A stretch of 64,000 bases of DNA, from assembly GCA_023101885.1 (NCBI GenBank), contig JALPQD010000247.1, positions 2,202,230-2,266,229 on the forward strand, read 5' to 3'. The position numbers and the translations under genes are program-made. Below the pieces are notes generated by a model. The model had not been told where the DNA came from. It saw nothing but the letters and a program-made list of their open reading frames with translations, and made no database searches. This document shows positions 47,407 to 58,733 of this stretch, one piece after another. This DNA is from Typhlomys cinereus. Lineage: Eukaryota > Chordata > Mammalia > Rodentia > Platacanthomyidae. Within the stretch, counting starts at the first letter, position 1, and each line of letters opens with the position of its first letter.

Positions 47407-47441
47407 TGACTGGGGAAAAATAAATAAATATAAATTTAAAA
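47407..47441 (+). mobile_element. Very short retroposed tail with TSDs
   Basis: 35 bp ending in AATAAATAAATATAAA-type sequence lies between perfect 12-bp duplicates AAAGATTCATAA at 47395-47406 and 47442-47453. The layout is that of a SINE or LINE insertion truncated to its A-rich 3' end. Confidence 0.6.
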
Positions 47442-47453
47442 AAAGATTCATAA

Positions 47454-48394
47454 AAAGGAGTTTATTGAGATGCACAAGGGATTCAGCAGGAGCCATTTCT
47501 TTCCCCAACCCGTGAACAAACTTTCTACTACTCATTATCTCCCCTCCCACTGACCTGAGATGACAGCAGTTTAAGACCTGTATGAACATGTTAGGACTCC
47601 TTGTTTCCAGATCATAATCATCATAATGGTCAATATCTTATGCCTCCTCATCTTCATCATTAATATCGTTATTCCACAAGCCACCATAAAAACAATCTTT
47701 TGTCATTGGAAGGCATTTAGTTTTGATGCAGTATTTTGCCAAGGTAGTGGGGGAAAATTCACTACATCTTTTTCTGCTTCAGTCTTTATGGTGGAATATG
47801 TGATTTCACATATTCTTTATCTTTTCCTTTACCATCTCTCCCTTTCCTGAACATAACTCTGCATCCGCGTTGGCCAGGGAGATGGTATGGAGCTCATTAA
47901 GCAGTGAGATTACACTTTACAGTATAGTCCTTACATTCTGAGTAGGATCCCACTTTTCAGAGGGTAGTTTTCCACTCTGTGTGTAATCTACAGGCAGATG
48001 AAGGGTGAAAATGTATACATCCTTTAACTCTTCGTTTATATTTAGCATGCTTCTGTCATGTGTAACTGGACATGTGCTGAGACCATTGAGGAAGACTACT
48101 CACATCTGCTTTTCCAGCCAGCTCTAGTCTTCACAAGTGCACACACTCAATGACAATGACATCTACCACTGCTCCCCTCCCCATTTTCACTGAAGTCCTT
48201 TCACATTTGATAGTAAAATATTGATCAGGTGAAAAAGGCTGTCCTGTGACCCTGACATAGCTACTGTCTCAGGAACCTCCTCCATACAATATGGGCAGAA
48301 GGTGGCAGGCACCTTACCTGCCCATCTCCAGATCACATGCATAGGTTTGGATTTTCCTGGCTACTCTTGAAATATCTGTGTCTGCAATAATTAG
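47454..48394. other. Unassigned sequence
   Basis: No exon or repeat recognised. Confidence 0.45.
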
Positions 48395-48835
48395 ATATAT
48401 ATGTCGATTTGACAATTGAAGGTTGAATTCTGGGATATTCATGAACAGTAAATAGTTAAGATAAGCCCTGAGTAAGCCTATAGAAGAACTTTCAATTGGA
48501 TGTACGGTGACCCAGCTGTGGTATGTGTGATCATTTATGGACAGGTGAATAAGATGGAAAAACTGGTTCAGTAAGTTGGGATTCTTCAGAATACTTCAGA
48601 CTTGTCTAGCAAGTGAGGTTTGCCCCTCTCTCAGCAATCCTGTGGATATGATGTAGTCAGTTCCCTTGGCTCCCAGCATTGGTATGAACACTCCTGGCAA
48701 GCTGGACTAAGACCTGTAACTGTGCAATGGTAAGCTAAAATAAAGTTCCCTTGTTCCTCCAAACATCTGATTTTATCAGCAATATGCACGCAAAATGCAA
48801 CAGTGTCCTAGTTGTTGAATTGCAGACCTCAGTAA
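48395..48835 (+). repeat. Rodent medium-reiteration repeat (family B, plus)
   Basis: Opposite orientation to the copies at 17.2 and 26.3 kb. 'GATTTGACAATTGAAGGTTG' opens it, and 'GGTAAGCTAAAATAAAGTTC' lies near its 3' end. Its last 167 bp (48669-48835) form the left arm of a large inverted repeat with 49293-49460. Confidence 0.65.
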
Positions 48836-49460
48836 GCATAAAGGAGTTTTTCAATAATATGAATTACAGAATCTGTATTCAGCATTATTTATAGCATAAA
48901 AAATGTCTCATGGGGATAGGGAGAAAAAGAAGAGAACCTTATACATGCCAAACTCCTATGTATAGTTTGCCCAAAATTTGAATGCATCTCACAATCTCAC
49001 AAGAGGATCAGTTTCATAATTTCAGGAAATTCTTTGTCTCTAGCATCCAAGAAGTTCAGGAGGTTAAATTCTCATCCAATCACAACTGCATTTCAGACAT
49101 CCCCCCCCCAGCTCTCTGTCTGTCCTGACAAGAAGACCTTGACTCATGTTTGAAGTCATGAAATACTTGATTCAGGATACATCTCTGTGTTGCAAAACCC
49201 TTTGCCAAGGGATTTAAAACCTCTGTCATCTATTGAAATCACCATGTGAAGTTGTGGAACAAAGTATTTTCTGAGTCTCCCTCATGAGGATTTTACTGAG
49301 GTCTGCTAATTCAACAACTAGGACACTGTTGCATTTTGCCTGTATATTGCTGATAAAATCAGATGTTTGGAGGAACAAGGGAACTTTATTTTAGCTTACC
49401 ATTGCACAGGTACAGGTCTTAGTCCAGCGTGGCAGGAGCATTCATACCAATGCTGGGAGC
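48669..49460. repeat. Large inverted repeat, arms about 168 bp, loop 457 bp
   Basis: Left arm 48669-48835, right arm 49293-49460. The reverse complement of the left arm matches the right arm with about seven substitutions and one single-base indel, roughly 95%. Shared blocks include 'CAACAACTAGGACACTGTTG', 'CAGATGTTTGGAGGAACAAG' and 'ATACCAATGCTGGGAGC'. The right arm is a partial copy that stops at 49460. Confidence 0.93.
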
Positions 49461-50720
49461 TAGGTGTGATATGCTTATTATGTAGCATTTGAGGAACACC
49501 ACTCTAACAAGCCTGAGTGGCATCTGGTCTACCTGGTAAGGGAGGGCTTGTTCATCTAGACAGATTTATTTCTGTGATTGATGACATAATCAAACACATA
49601 CATATTTCAGTAGCAAATACATATCCCAAGAAAAAAAATCCATGTACATTTCAGTTTCAGAGTACAACATCAATCAATAACGTGTGCACTCACACACATG
49701 CACACATACATGCTCACACATATATGCATATACATGCTCATCCTTCAATTTTTAGAATCCTAGTGTTGCATGTCCTTCTCTGCCAAGTTTTCAAAGGGCA
49801 TGTGTTTAGGTGTAATAGCATGAGCTATGTCTCAAACTGTTCATACTAATCCTTTTTTGCTGTTGAAGCTGTTACTTTGAAATGCTATTGTAATGTGAAA
49901 GGCTCCTCTAAAAATAGAGTGTTGTTCTCTTCCATAGTCGACTAACTGCCACTGTGGTGTATGTATAGCTCCTGTGAAACTACAATGAAGATAAAACTCC
50001 CTCGCTTATCTCTGATTTACAATTGCCAATATTTCTGGAAAGCCTCTTCCACTCATCAGATCCAGGAGGATATTTTGAACATTCACGGTTACATCCACAG
50101 AGAGGGATGGAATAAGGCTGCTGAGAAAAGTCAGCCACTCCCAGCATGAAGGAGTTCACTATCTTCTCTCCTGAGCAAAATCATCTCCCATGGTAGAAAG
50201 GTCTGAAATACTGGTTGGTCCCAATATGAAACATATGATGTGGGAGACAAAGCAGCAGCTACATGAAGCAGGACTTGGGGTCCACTCATCCATGCCTTCC
50301 AGCGATATATTTACACCACTGAGCACAGGCCCTGGGCATTGGCAAGAAAACAAAGAGTATGTGGGGCCTTCCTTTCTGAAGTTTACAGTCCTATGATATT
50401 ATGAGGTGTTAAGTGACTAAAGTCAAGCAATTAACTATAATTAGTGATTCATGCTGGAAAAGAAAATCATGCTGTGGCAGAAAACTGAAGGTAAAGGGGC
50501 AGAGAAGGTACTCTCTGCTTAAAGGATGAAGTAGATATGGCTAGAGCATAAGGAAAAGAACATTCCAGGTTCCAGGGAGTGGATGAGATGGTGAAGAGTT
50601 TAGTATGTTGGGAGTCATGTGACTGGAAGCGATGAGCAAGGACAGGATGCTAGAAGAGGTAAGAGAGAGTTCATTCACGGCCGTGGAGTCAGGAGGGCAA
50701 TTTGAGATTACTTATTTATT
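49461..50720. other. Unassigned sequence
   Basis: CA-rich impure tract at 49687-49740. 50.46-50.65 kb ('GAACATTCCAGGTTCCAGGG', 'GGATGAGATGGTGAAGAGTT') resembles an old mammal-wide repeat that I cannot name. No exon seen. Confidence 0.45.
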
Positions 50721-51255
50721 TGCATATTTATTTCTCGTCTTTTCAATTTATTTTTAGTCTTTTAGAATTTCATATGTGAATACAGTTTATTTATCTTATT
50801 TTTCACCCCTTGTTACCCAATCACTTTCTATATCCTTTGCATATTATAAACTTTCTTCTTTCCTATCAGTCTCCCTCCTAATTTCATATATTTTTTTACA
50901 AGTTTCAACTGGTTTGCTTTTGATGGCATATGCCCGAGTTCTTGGTGAAGTATGAATTATATATCAGTGGTTATATCATTAGGTATATATACCTCTCATA
51001 CCCCTCATCCAGTATTAACCCCCAACAGTCTGTCAGGGGGTAGTGGAGCCTCTTGAGATCTTTCCCCTTCCATGGTAAATGTGGATAGGTCAAATCTTGT
51101 GCAAGTCTTGTGGAAGCTGCAGTGATTTCACAGATGCACAGCCTGTCACATCTGGAAGACACTATCTGGCAGCGCCCTATGCTAAGTCCTAGGGGGAGCT
51201 TAGTGAAGGCAGGCTGTCTTTGAACCCGATCATGCTTGCTTTGGGATGAGGGGCT
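50721..51255 (-). mobile_element. Old LINE-1 3'-UTR fragment (Lx-like)
   Basis: Sister of 12.96-13.49 kb. It shares 'TTGCTTTTGATGGCATATGC', 'GTGGAGCCTCTTGAGATCTT', 'CCCCTTCCATGGTAAATGTG' and 'CACTATCTGGCAGCGCC' in order. The minus-strand 119-codon frame at 50971-51330 is incidental and extends beyond the element. Confidence 0.7.
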
Positions 51256-52137
51256 GAAGAAGCATGAAACTATGAGGATTCCAGAGAGAAGGAGAGGGTG
51301 GATGGCACATGGTATTCTTGTTCTTCTCACCAGCAGTTTTCCGTATCTGCACCTGAAAGAGTGAGGCAGCTGGAATGGAAGCTGACCATACTGTTCTCTT
51401 TCCCATGGTCACTATGTGGCTGTAGGGACCTAGCACCATTTTAGAAGGTTGCTTTAGGGCTGACTGAGCAGATTCTTGCCTTCAACATGCTGTATATCAT
51501 TGCCCCATGGTGCCGAATAAAGTATTTTTCTTCTTGCCATTCCCCTGATATCTTTCCTCCAGCCTCTGAGCTGATATAAATTGGATGCTGACCCATTAGC
51601 ACTTGGTTTGCTACAGTCAATTTCTAGCTGACACCTCTTCCCCCACACCTCTGCACACACTGCTTCCAGCATTTCCCACCTCTTTGGCTAATCAAGACTA
51701 TGGTTCAAGAGAGCACTCCTTGGGCCCACCACAGCCGAGTGATTTGCTCTGCTATTATGACTTCAAAGTACCAAGCTTCTACCGTTTTATCTTACATGGG
51801 TACCTAGCTTAGTGGCCAAACAGGACAGTGTATTCTGGAATCTCCTCTCTTTGGAATTGGCACTGCCTGTCAGAGTGGAGTCACTTCTCCCTCTGTGAAG
51901 GACAAGAGGCTATTTCTTGTGCTATTTATTCCTCCCTTCCATAATTATGTTTTCTATCCGTCTGTCCCACACATTCCGGGAGGTCAGATACTGTCCCAGT
52001 CCATCTTAGTCCTATGGTCAGGAAACATTGAGCACTGTCAGACAGGTGATCTTGGAATTCTCTTTTCTATTTATGCCATTATTGGGAAAACTATTTGTTT
52101 AGTAATGAGACAGTATTTATTGCCTCTGGCTATAACT
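51256..52137. other. Unassigned sequence
   Basis: Several short frames on both strands, none with features. No repeat recognised. Confidence 0.45.
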
Positions 52138-52520
52138 GGGCTAGCAGAGATGAAAATATTCTAAAGAAATACTTGTGACCCACACTGGAATTTCCTTCTA
52201 GGAATCTCATACTAGGAGCAAGAAAAGGTCTAGTACCAAGCAAGGGCAATGAAATTTCACAAAGTCCTGAAAACTCCTTACATAAAAGATTAGAGCCAAG
52301 ATAGTGATGGGTCAGTGAAGGGCAGAACCACACCTTGACCAGAACTGATCAGTTATGAATTATTTTTTCCTTCTATTTATACCATAATCTTCATGTGCAG
52401 ACTCCAAAGACAAACTTGGGCATTTATTAGTTTTCTGTCTTTCTTCCCAATGTGGCCACATTGAATAAATATCCTTTTCTGCTTCTCAATATTAATTTTG
52501 TAGTCCCTTTAATCAACTTA
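52138..52520 (+). mobile_element. Solo LTR-like element, family 2 (plus)
   Basis: 'CACACTGGAATTTCCTTCTA', 'CACACCTTGACCAGAACTGA', 'CCAATGTGGCCACATTGAAT' followed by AAATATCC (AATAAA signal) and 'TTTTCTGCTTCTCAATATTA'. It is the best-preserved 3' half of this family here. Confidence 0.62.
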
Positions 52521-53249
52521 TCAAGGATGGGTGACTGAACCTGTCCTGTTGGAGTACTAGATATTATTCCAAATCCAGAAATATGGTCATTCCTTTTGCT
52601 GAGAAGCACTTCCAAGCTTCAAATCTAGGAATCTACCTTCTTTTTATTCTGCCTTGACTCTTTCAACACTGATCCACACACAAGGCATTGTTTCCTTTTA
52701 ACAGAAGAAAGACTATACAGAGATTTTTTTTCTCTCCTCCAGTGTAACAATTTTTATAGTTGCCCCTACCAGCAGCCTACTTCCAATAGTCCCTTCCTGA
52801 GTTAAAGGAAGGGGAAGGGGACAGTTCCATTTTCACCTATTCTACTTGCAAATGTCTACACATTGACAGCATGATCCAGCTTTTGGTAGATCTGGTCCCA
52901 TAGCAAGGAGCTAGAAAGCTGTGTACCACCTTCTCTGGATCCCTGAAGGATTCACAGACTTCCACAGAATACTGTAAAGTGCATTTCACAGGGGACCAAC
53001 ATGGCACTAGCTAATGGACAAAGTATTCTTCACCAAGTGTCAGGAAACAGAGATATGGTCTCTGAGTGACAGGGCTTCCAAAACTGTAGCAACTGCTTGG
53101 GGATTTCTCAAGCACATTTACCATGAGTCAAAGTAGTCACTATTACTAAATGTCAAAGAAAAAGGATTGATGCCCCTCTGCCTTTAACTTAAAAAAAACA
53201 ATGGCAAATTAGTGGTTTTGGTGCATGTCTTCTTTACCACTTTCAACTC
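52521..53249. other. Unassigned sequence
   Basis: Nothing supported. Confidence 0.45.
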
Positions 53250-53565
53250 AATATTAAAGAAAAATGTGAAAAAAATGGTGTCAAACATTGGTGAGAATTT
53301 GGAATAGTAGGAACACCCATGGTGGAAGTTGCTTCTGGAATAAAAACATATCCTTAGATAAGCTTGCATTTAAGTGGAACATGGCCATCCAAATGCTCAT
53401 TGGTAGAAAAAAATATGAGCATCAACTATTACCCGTTGCCACCCTGCTGGCGTATGCAACAACCTGGGTGAACCTTCAATGCATAATGGTAAGTGAAAGA
53501 ACCTTCCCGGGATACCTGGGGAATGGAGAGGACCTCACATATCTTTATTACCAGCTTTACACCCT
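53250..53565 (+). pseudogene. Ancient LINE-1 ORF2 3' relic (plus)
   Basis: The only plus-strand L1 ORF2 relic apart from the inverted piece at 59.4 kb. 'TTGGTGAGAATTTGGAATAG', 'AACACCCATGGTGGAAG', 'GCAACAACCTGGGTGAACCT' and 'TTCAATGCATAATGGTAAGTG' in parts match the old L1 ORF2 C-terminal region in sense order. The reading frame is broken. Confidence 0.7.
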
Positions 53566-53860
53566 GTTCCACTGACCAAGATTCTCTAAGCAAATACCTC
53601 TTCTTGTCTAGAGGGTCACATACTGATTTCTGCTTATGTCCTCTTGCAGAGGACCAGGAGGCCTCCCACAACCCCTGACTGTTCATTTTGTTCCCATGGC
53701 AATCTTCATGTGCAACAAAGGGCATGCGTCAATCTCCTTTTCCTGGGCGCAAGTGTATACAATCAATCAATATCCTACTGACATAGCCTATAAAATATGA
53801 TTTGCCAGCCCAGAACTCTAGAACAATAATCCTTTCCTTGTAAGCAAGGCAAACGGGAGG

Positions 53861-54240
53861 TGTATCAGTTGTTCTTCTCTGTTGCTGTGAGACACCAATG
53901 AAGCTCAAACAACTTAAGGGAGGAAAGGAAGATTTACTCAGCTTACAGTTCCAGAAGGGAAAGACAGTCTTTCATGACAGAGAAGGTATGGCTGGCCAGC
54001 AGAAGATGGAGGCAGACCAAGTCACATCCATCACAGAGGCTGAGAGCTCTGAAACTGAGAGCTGTAAGAGCAGAACTCTTCTGGTTGTAGCGTGGGACTA
54101 ATCAACCTCAAGGTCCACTCTATGTCACATGCCTTCCTCCAGAAATGTCCCACCTCTTAAAGGTGCCATGACTTTCCCAATCAATTAAAGATTCAAATAC
54201 ATGCACTTGAAGGGGACAACTCACATTTTAAACCATGACA
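53861..54240 (-). repeat. 3' LTR of the MaLR element
   Basis: 380 bp. On + it begins TGTATCAGTTG and ends AACCATGACA. Shared with the 5' LTR: 'GCTGTGAGACACCA', 'CACATCCATCACAGAGGCTG', 'AATCAACCTCAAGG' and 'CACATTTTAAACCATG'. A 67-codon frame inside it is shared as a similar frame in the other LTR only because they are duplicates. Confidence 0.85.
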
Positions 54241-55395
54241 CTATACCCTTGGCCTCCACACACTCATTGACATTTCATTATGCAAACCATACTCAGGTGA
54301 AATTTAAAAGTCCTATAGACTACATCAGTAATCCCAACTCAGTCTAAAGGTCCAAAGTATTCTGTAAAATCAAAAAACAAGCTACATATTTCTAATATAC
54401 AATGTCACAGAATAAACATTCCCATCCAAAATGGAGAAATGGGGGCCATAAAAAAACACAGGTGACAAACCAGCAGGACAAACTCCAAGTCCTGTAGCTT
54501 CAAATCTAGCACCTTTTGTTGAAGTCATCACAGTTCCAAGGAGATTTGGTTCCATCCCTTCAGCAAAGTTGCCCAGAGAACATATCACTCTCTTGAGCTG
54601 GCTCCTCCCAAGTACAACATCCTTGGCAGATGTCCCATGTCCACTCTGGCATCTGTAACATATTCATTTCTCAATGGAAAATGAGGCTTTAACTCCACAG
54701 CAAAAATGCTCTTCTTGGGCGTCTTGGCAGACTTTCTGATATAGACTCACATTGCCTAGCTTCTGCCATTCTCTGAAACCTTAGAAGAAAGATCCATGAC
54801 CTCTTCCCTCTTGATTCTTTGATGCCTCTAAAACCAGGACCATGAGGATGACTTTTCCAAGTTTTGCTATAACTTCCAGAGGAAGGTTGGACAGCTGATT
54901 CATATTCTGTGTGCTGAATCTGCATAGAATTTCTCTTAGGTAGTTGCCTCAAAAAAGGAACAAACCTTTCATTTGGAACTCCACCCTTCAGTTCCATTCT
55001 TCCAAAGAATTTGAATTTTTATGGGTGGGAACTTTCTCAAAGGATCTTGTCCTCAGGGTATAATCCAGCCTTTTCTATTATTCAAATTGAGAATAGGCTT
55101 TGATTCACTTATGGTGCTAATCTCTTTAATAATTGCTGCCATTTTGCTGACTGCATTCTCTGTACACTTGCCTTCACATTTTCCTCCAAACTTCACAGTT
55201 TTTACTTCTTTCTAACTGAGTTCTTACTCTTTTTTCATCATAATTCTGAATAGGAGCATTAAAAAGTAGCCATGCCATACTGTGAGCACTCCATTGCCTG
55301 GAAAACACCAAACACCACTAAACTTTAATTTCAAATAAGCTTTTAGGATGAGGGAAAAACTTAATCAAACTTTCTATCAATATATCACTCCATTT

Positions 55396-55635
55396 GACCC
55401 CTGCACTTTTTTTTAAATCTTTTTTTTTTATTTATTCAATTGTGCATGTGTGTCTGTGTGTGTGTAGAACCACCATGGACGCCTCCGCCCTACCAGGACA
55501 AGAAACGCAGGCCGCCCCCGCTTCTGCCTGGCGTCTATGCATGGGATCTGGGATCTGAACTCAGGACCTTCCACCTGCAAGGTAGAGGCTTTTAACCCCT
55601 GAGCCACCTCTCCAGCCCCGACCCCTGCACTTTTT
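55396..55635 (-). mobile_element. DIP-like SINE nested in MaLR, with TSDs
   Basis: SINE body 55412-55619 on minus: head with 'GGGGCTGGAGAGGTGGCTCA', the inter-box segment with 'CTTGCAGGTGGAAGG', 'GAGTTCAGATCC' as B box, a short CA-rich tract and an ATAAATAAAAA tail. Target-site duplications GACCCCTGCACTTTTT lie at 55396-55411 and 55620-55635. Confidence 0.93.
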
Positions 55636-55931
55636 AAAACACAGTCTCTGTTCTGCTTTGGACAATCACAAACTGTATTTTCATCATTTGCATCCCTAAT
55701 AGCATTACTCTGCTCCAAGCTTTTACTGAAATGGCACTTTCAATCTTGTCTCCAAGATGCAAAGTCTTTCCTAGCACAAAATCCCAAAATTCTACATACA
55801 AACAGCAATATTTCCAAAGGCTTACAAGTCACATCAAAGTGATGGCCATACTGCTAGATACCAATTTCTTTCGGCTTCATAAACAACAACTTTACTTTTT
55901 GGAATAAGATTCTCAGTCTTACATAGCAACA

Positions 55932-55951
55932 CCCCAGTTCTCTGGTACCAA
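55932..55951 (-). other. tRNA-Leu-type primer-binding site of MaLR
   Basis: Read on minus, TGGTACCAG followed by a G-rich run fits the complement of a tRNA-Leu 3' end plus CCA. It starts within five bases of the 5' LTR edge, as a primer-binding site should. The match is recalled from the tRNA sequence and was not computed. Confidence 0.6.
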
Positions 55952-55955
55952 TTTC

Positions 55956-56362
55956 TGCACCAGTCGCTCTTTTCTTTTGCTGTGAGACACCATTGAGGTT
56001 CTTTGCTATGAGACACCATTGAGGTGCAAACATCTTAAGGAGAGAAAAGAATATTTATTCAGATTAAAGTTTCAGAAAGGAGATACAGCCCTTCATGTCA
56101 AAAAAGGCATGGTTGGGTGGCAGAAACTTGAGGTGGCCGAAATCACATCCATCACAGAGGCTGAGAGCTGTAAAACCACCAACTGCCAGAGAAGACCTCT
56201 TTCAGAAGTAAGGTGGAAATAATCAACCTCAAGGCCCTCCCCATCATCGCTTGTCTTTCTCTAGTAAGGCTCCGCTTCTTCAAAGTACCAGGACTTTCCC
56301 AAACAATTAAGGATTTAAACACATGAGCCTGTGAAGGACAAATCACATTTTAAACCATGGGA
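55956..56362 (-). repeat. 5' LTR of the MaLR element, with 26-bp tandem duplication
   Basis: 407 bp, versus 380 bp for the partner LTR. The excess is accounted for by a 26-bp tandem duplication (55976-56001 and 56002-56027, two mismatches) around 'GAGACACCATTGAGG'. Confidence 0.85.
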
Positions 56363-57284
56363 GGATGCAATTTAAGCATGCTGCAATAGTTCTTCCCTCT
56401 TTCTTACACATCTGCCTTTCCTGCATATACAGGTTTCTCTTTCTGTGGTTTCAATGGCCCATGAACTGGGGTTGAAAATATACCATGGAAAATTTCATCA
56501 TTATCAATTCATAGATTTTTTAATTGCATACTGTTCTGAGTATCTTGATGAAATTTCATTCTTTTTGTTTTGTGCAACATGTGATATGAATTATCTGAAT
56601 GCAGTGTCCATGCTGTGTGCATCACCTGTCCAGAAGCCATTTATCTGTCACAGTTGTGGTTATTAAAACAATTTTTATGGTATTTAAGTACATGTGTACA
56701 AATTACCTTTATTTTACCTATGAATGGCACCAAAGCATAACATCAGTGATGCTAGTGATTCAGAGAATGCCAAAGAGAATCCATTAAAAAGACAGACACT
56801 CTCATTAAGGGAAGACAAAACAATATATACTCAGGATACCAAGATCTATGCCAAGTATGCATCATCATACAATTGCATCATCATGCAATTGTAGGCACAA
56901 GCCATTTCTAAGCACAACTGCTTTTCTCACTGTGCCTAATATTAAAATTTTCATAGGAAAATATGTCTTCGATAAACACAGTCTGTATAGGGTTTAGTGC
57001 TGACTGTGGTTTTTAATTATCCATTGAGGGTTGTGAAATATATTTCTCATGAATAAGGAGGGGCTACTTTGTACACTTGAGATTTTCATAATGAAGCATT
57101 AGAGTAAAACTTCTGTGCTTAGCACTGAGTGATGTGGCTAGAGAAAACTTTGCTTCTTACTTCATTGAGCCTTCAATTTATTTAGGAAGAAAGCACAGGG
57201 TTTCAGATCACAAAATGGGGCATATAGTCTTCTGCAACTACCATCAGTCCTGGCTTACCCAGGGGAAATTTTTGTATGTATATA
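56363..57284. other. Unassigned sequence
   Basis: Includes a 16-bp tandem duplicate CATCATCATRCAATTG (56860-56891). No exon or named repeat. Confidence 0.45.
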
Positions 57285-58407
57285 CTTTCTAAAATTTTTT
57301 CTCTGACATTTTACTTTTTTCCTAATCATACAAGCTCAATAGGTAACGCTGTCTTCTCCCTCACCCTGTCCTCCCCAGTTGTCCCCCATTGCACTTTCCC
57401 GCCTTCTTTAACTCCCTTCCCTCCTTCCCCCTCTCCCAGTGCCTTCTCTTTCCTCCCTCCCATCCCTGGTAGCATCCTTTGGGTGAAGGCCAAACCTCCC
57501 TCTGAGTCCTCCACCTTAAAGAGGGTTCAGGATTCAGTGAATGACCCAGAGTCCCTGTTATGACTGTTTAATCCTTTGCCTCTAAGGATCCTTCTCCCTG
57601 GAGCCTTCTCCCCTGTGATTCATGCTAGACTTCGGAGGTTGTTGACATATCGGCCATTGTGCAGGTCAGGCAAAGTCCAATCCTGGCTGCAGCAGACCTT
57701 GTGTCGAATATCTTGTATGTTCTTGGTCTTCCCAATCTTTAGGCTATTACAATCTTGCTGTCTCCTCTTCTGCAAGGTTCACTGAACTTTAGGATGGGAA
57801 AAATTGGCTGGTCTGGTTCCAGGTAAATAATGTTGTTTTCAGGTTTGCTTTTCCTGTACCACCATTGGCTGCATCCCAATTGATATGTAAGGTCACTTCC
57901 TAACCAAAGATAAAAGACTGCTTAAATGAAGATCTTAATATAAGAGGATGCTCAAAGGTAGATGGAAGCGTAGGAGTAGAACACAGCAGTAAGGGAGGAG
58001 GGGTCAGTGTCCCATATGCAGGATGGTTACCCTCTATCAACCAGTCTCTATAACCTCCCTGATTGGTGAGATCAAACCTCTTCAGTTGAAAGTGATCAGG
58101 AAGGGAAGTGAGAGTGAGCTGTACCAGATGTTTCTCTACTTACATGCAATATTTGACAATGGCCTACTCTCTACTGAAGCATGATACCTATCTTCTTTCT
58201 TTTGAGGTCCTCATTCCCCATGCCTTCTGTTTATAAAACTTTGTAATTACAGTAGGTATTACAGAGATTTACCTTTGACTATGTCATTAAGTGGGTTTGG
58301 AACTAGGATCCATTTGTTAGGAGTACATATGGTATCTAACTTTCTGTGTCTGGGATACATCACTCAATATAATTTTTTTAATTCTATCCATTACCCAGCA
58401 GATTTCA

Positions 58408-58733
58408 TTAATTCATCTTTTTTGATGGCTGAGTAGTATTCCATGTATAAATGCACCATATTTTCATTATCCATTCATCAACTGTTGGGCATTTGGGTTG
58501 ATTCCATGACTTTGCTATTATAAATAGTGCTACAATGAACATGGTTGAGCTTATGTCACTGTAGTGAATTTCTGCATTATATGGGATTATTCCCAGCAGT
58601 GGTATAAGCAGGGTCATATGGCATTTCAATCTTTAACATTTTTAAATATCACCATACTGATCACCAGAGTGGTTGTATAAGCCTGCATTCCTACCAGCAA
58701 TGTACGAGAGTTCCATTCTCTCCACAGCCTTTC
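58408..58733 (-). pseudogene. LINE-1 ORF2p C-terminus, interrupted
   Basis: Conserved tail segments 'PLLGIIPYNAEIHYSD', 'MFIVALFIIAKSWNQPKCP' and 'YTWNTTQPSKK' are visible in one minus frame at 58408-58629. Upstream ORF2 continues to 58733, where the twin-primed L1 begins. The same gene resumes at 59694. Confidence 0.85.

Larger units (their letters stand above)
53861..56362 (-). mobile_element. Nearly complete MaLR retroelement (two LTRs, minus)
   Basis: A 3' LTR (53861-54240) and a 5' LTR (55956-56362) in the same orientation bound about 1.7 kb of internal DNA. The 3' LTR is framed TG...CA. Just inside the 5' LTR, on minus, lies TTGGTACCAGAGAACTGGGG (55932-55951). It resembles a primer-binding site for tRNA-Leu, the primer type of ERV-L/MaLR elements. 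Internal frames are closed and I see no gag, pol or env motif, as expected for non-autonomous MaLR. A 5-bp target-site duplication is plausible (GGAGG at 53856-53860, GGATG at 56363-56367). A SINE is nested at 55412-55619. The two LTRs have clearly diverged, so the insertion is old. Confidence 0.82.

Noticed and set aside
48395..49510. Inverted repeat as a foldback DNA transposon
   Set aside because: Terminal sequences are not at the outer ends of a defined element, the right arm is a partial copy, and no flanking target-site duplication was seen.
50971..51330. 119-codon minus frame
   Set aside because: Mostly inside an old LINE-1 3' UTR, which is non-coding.
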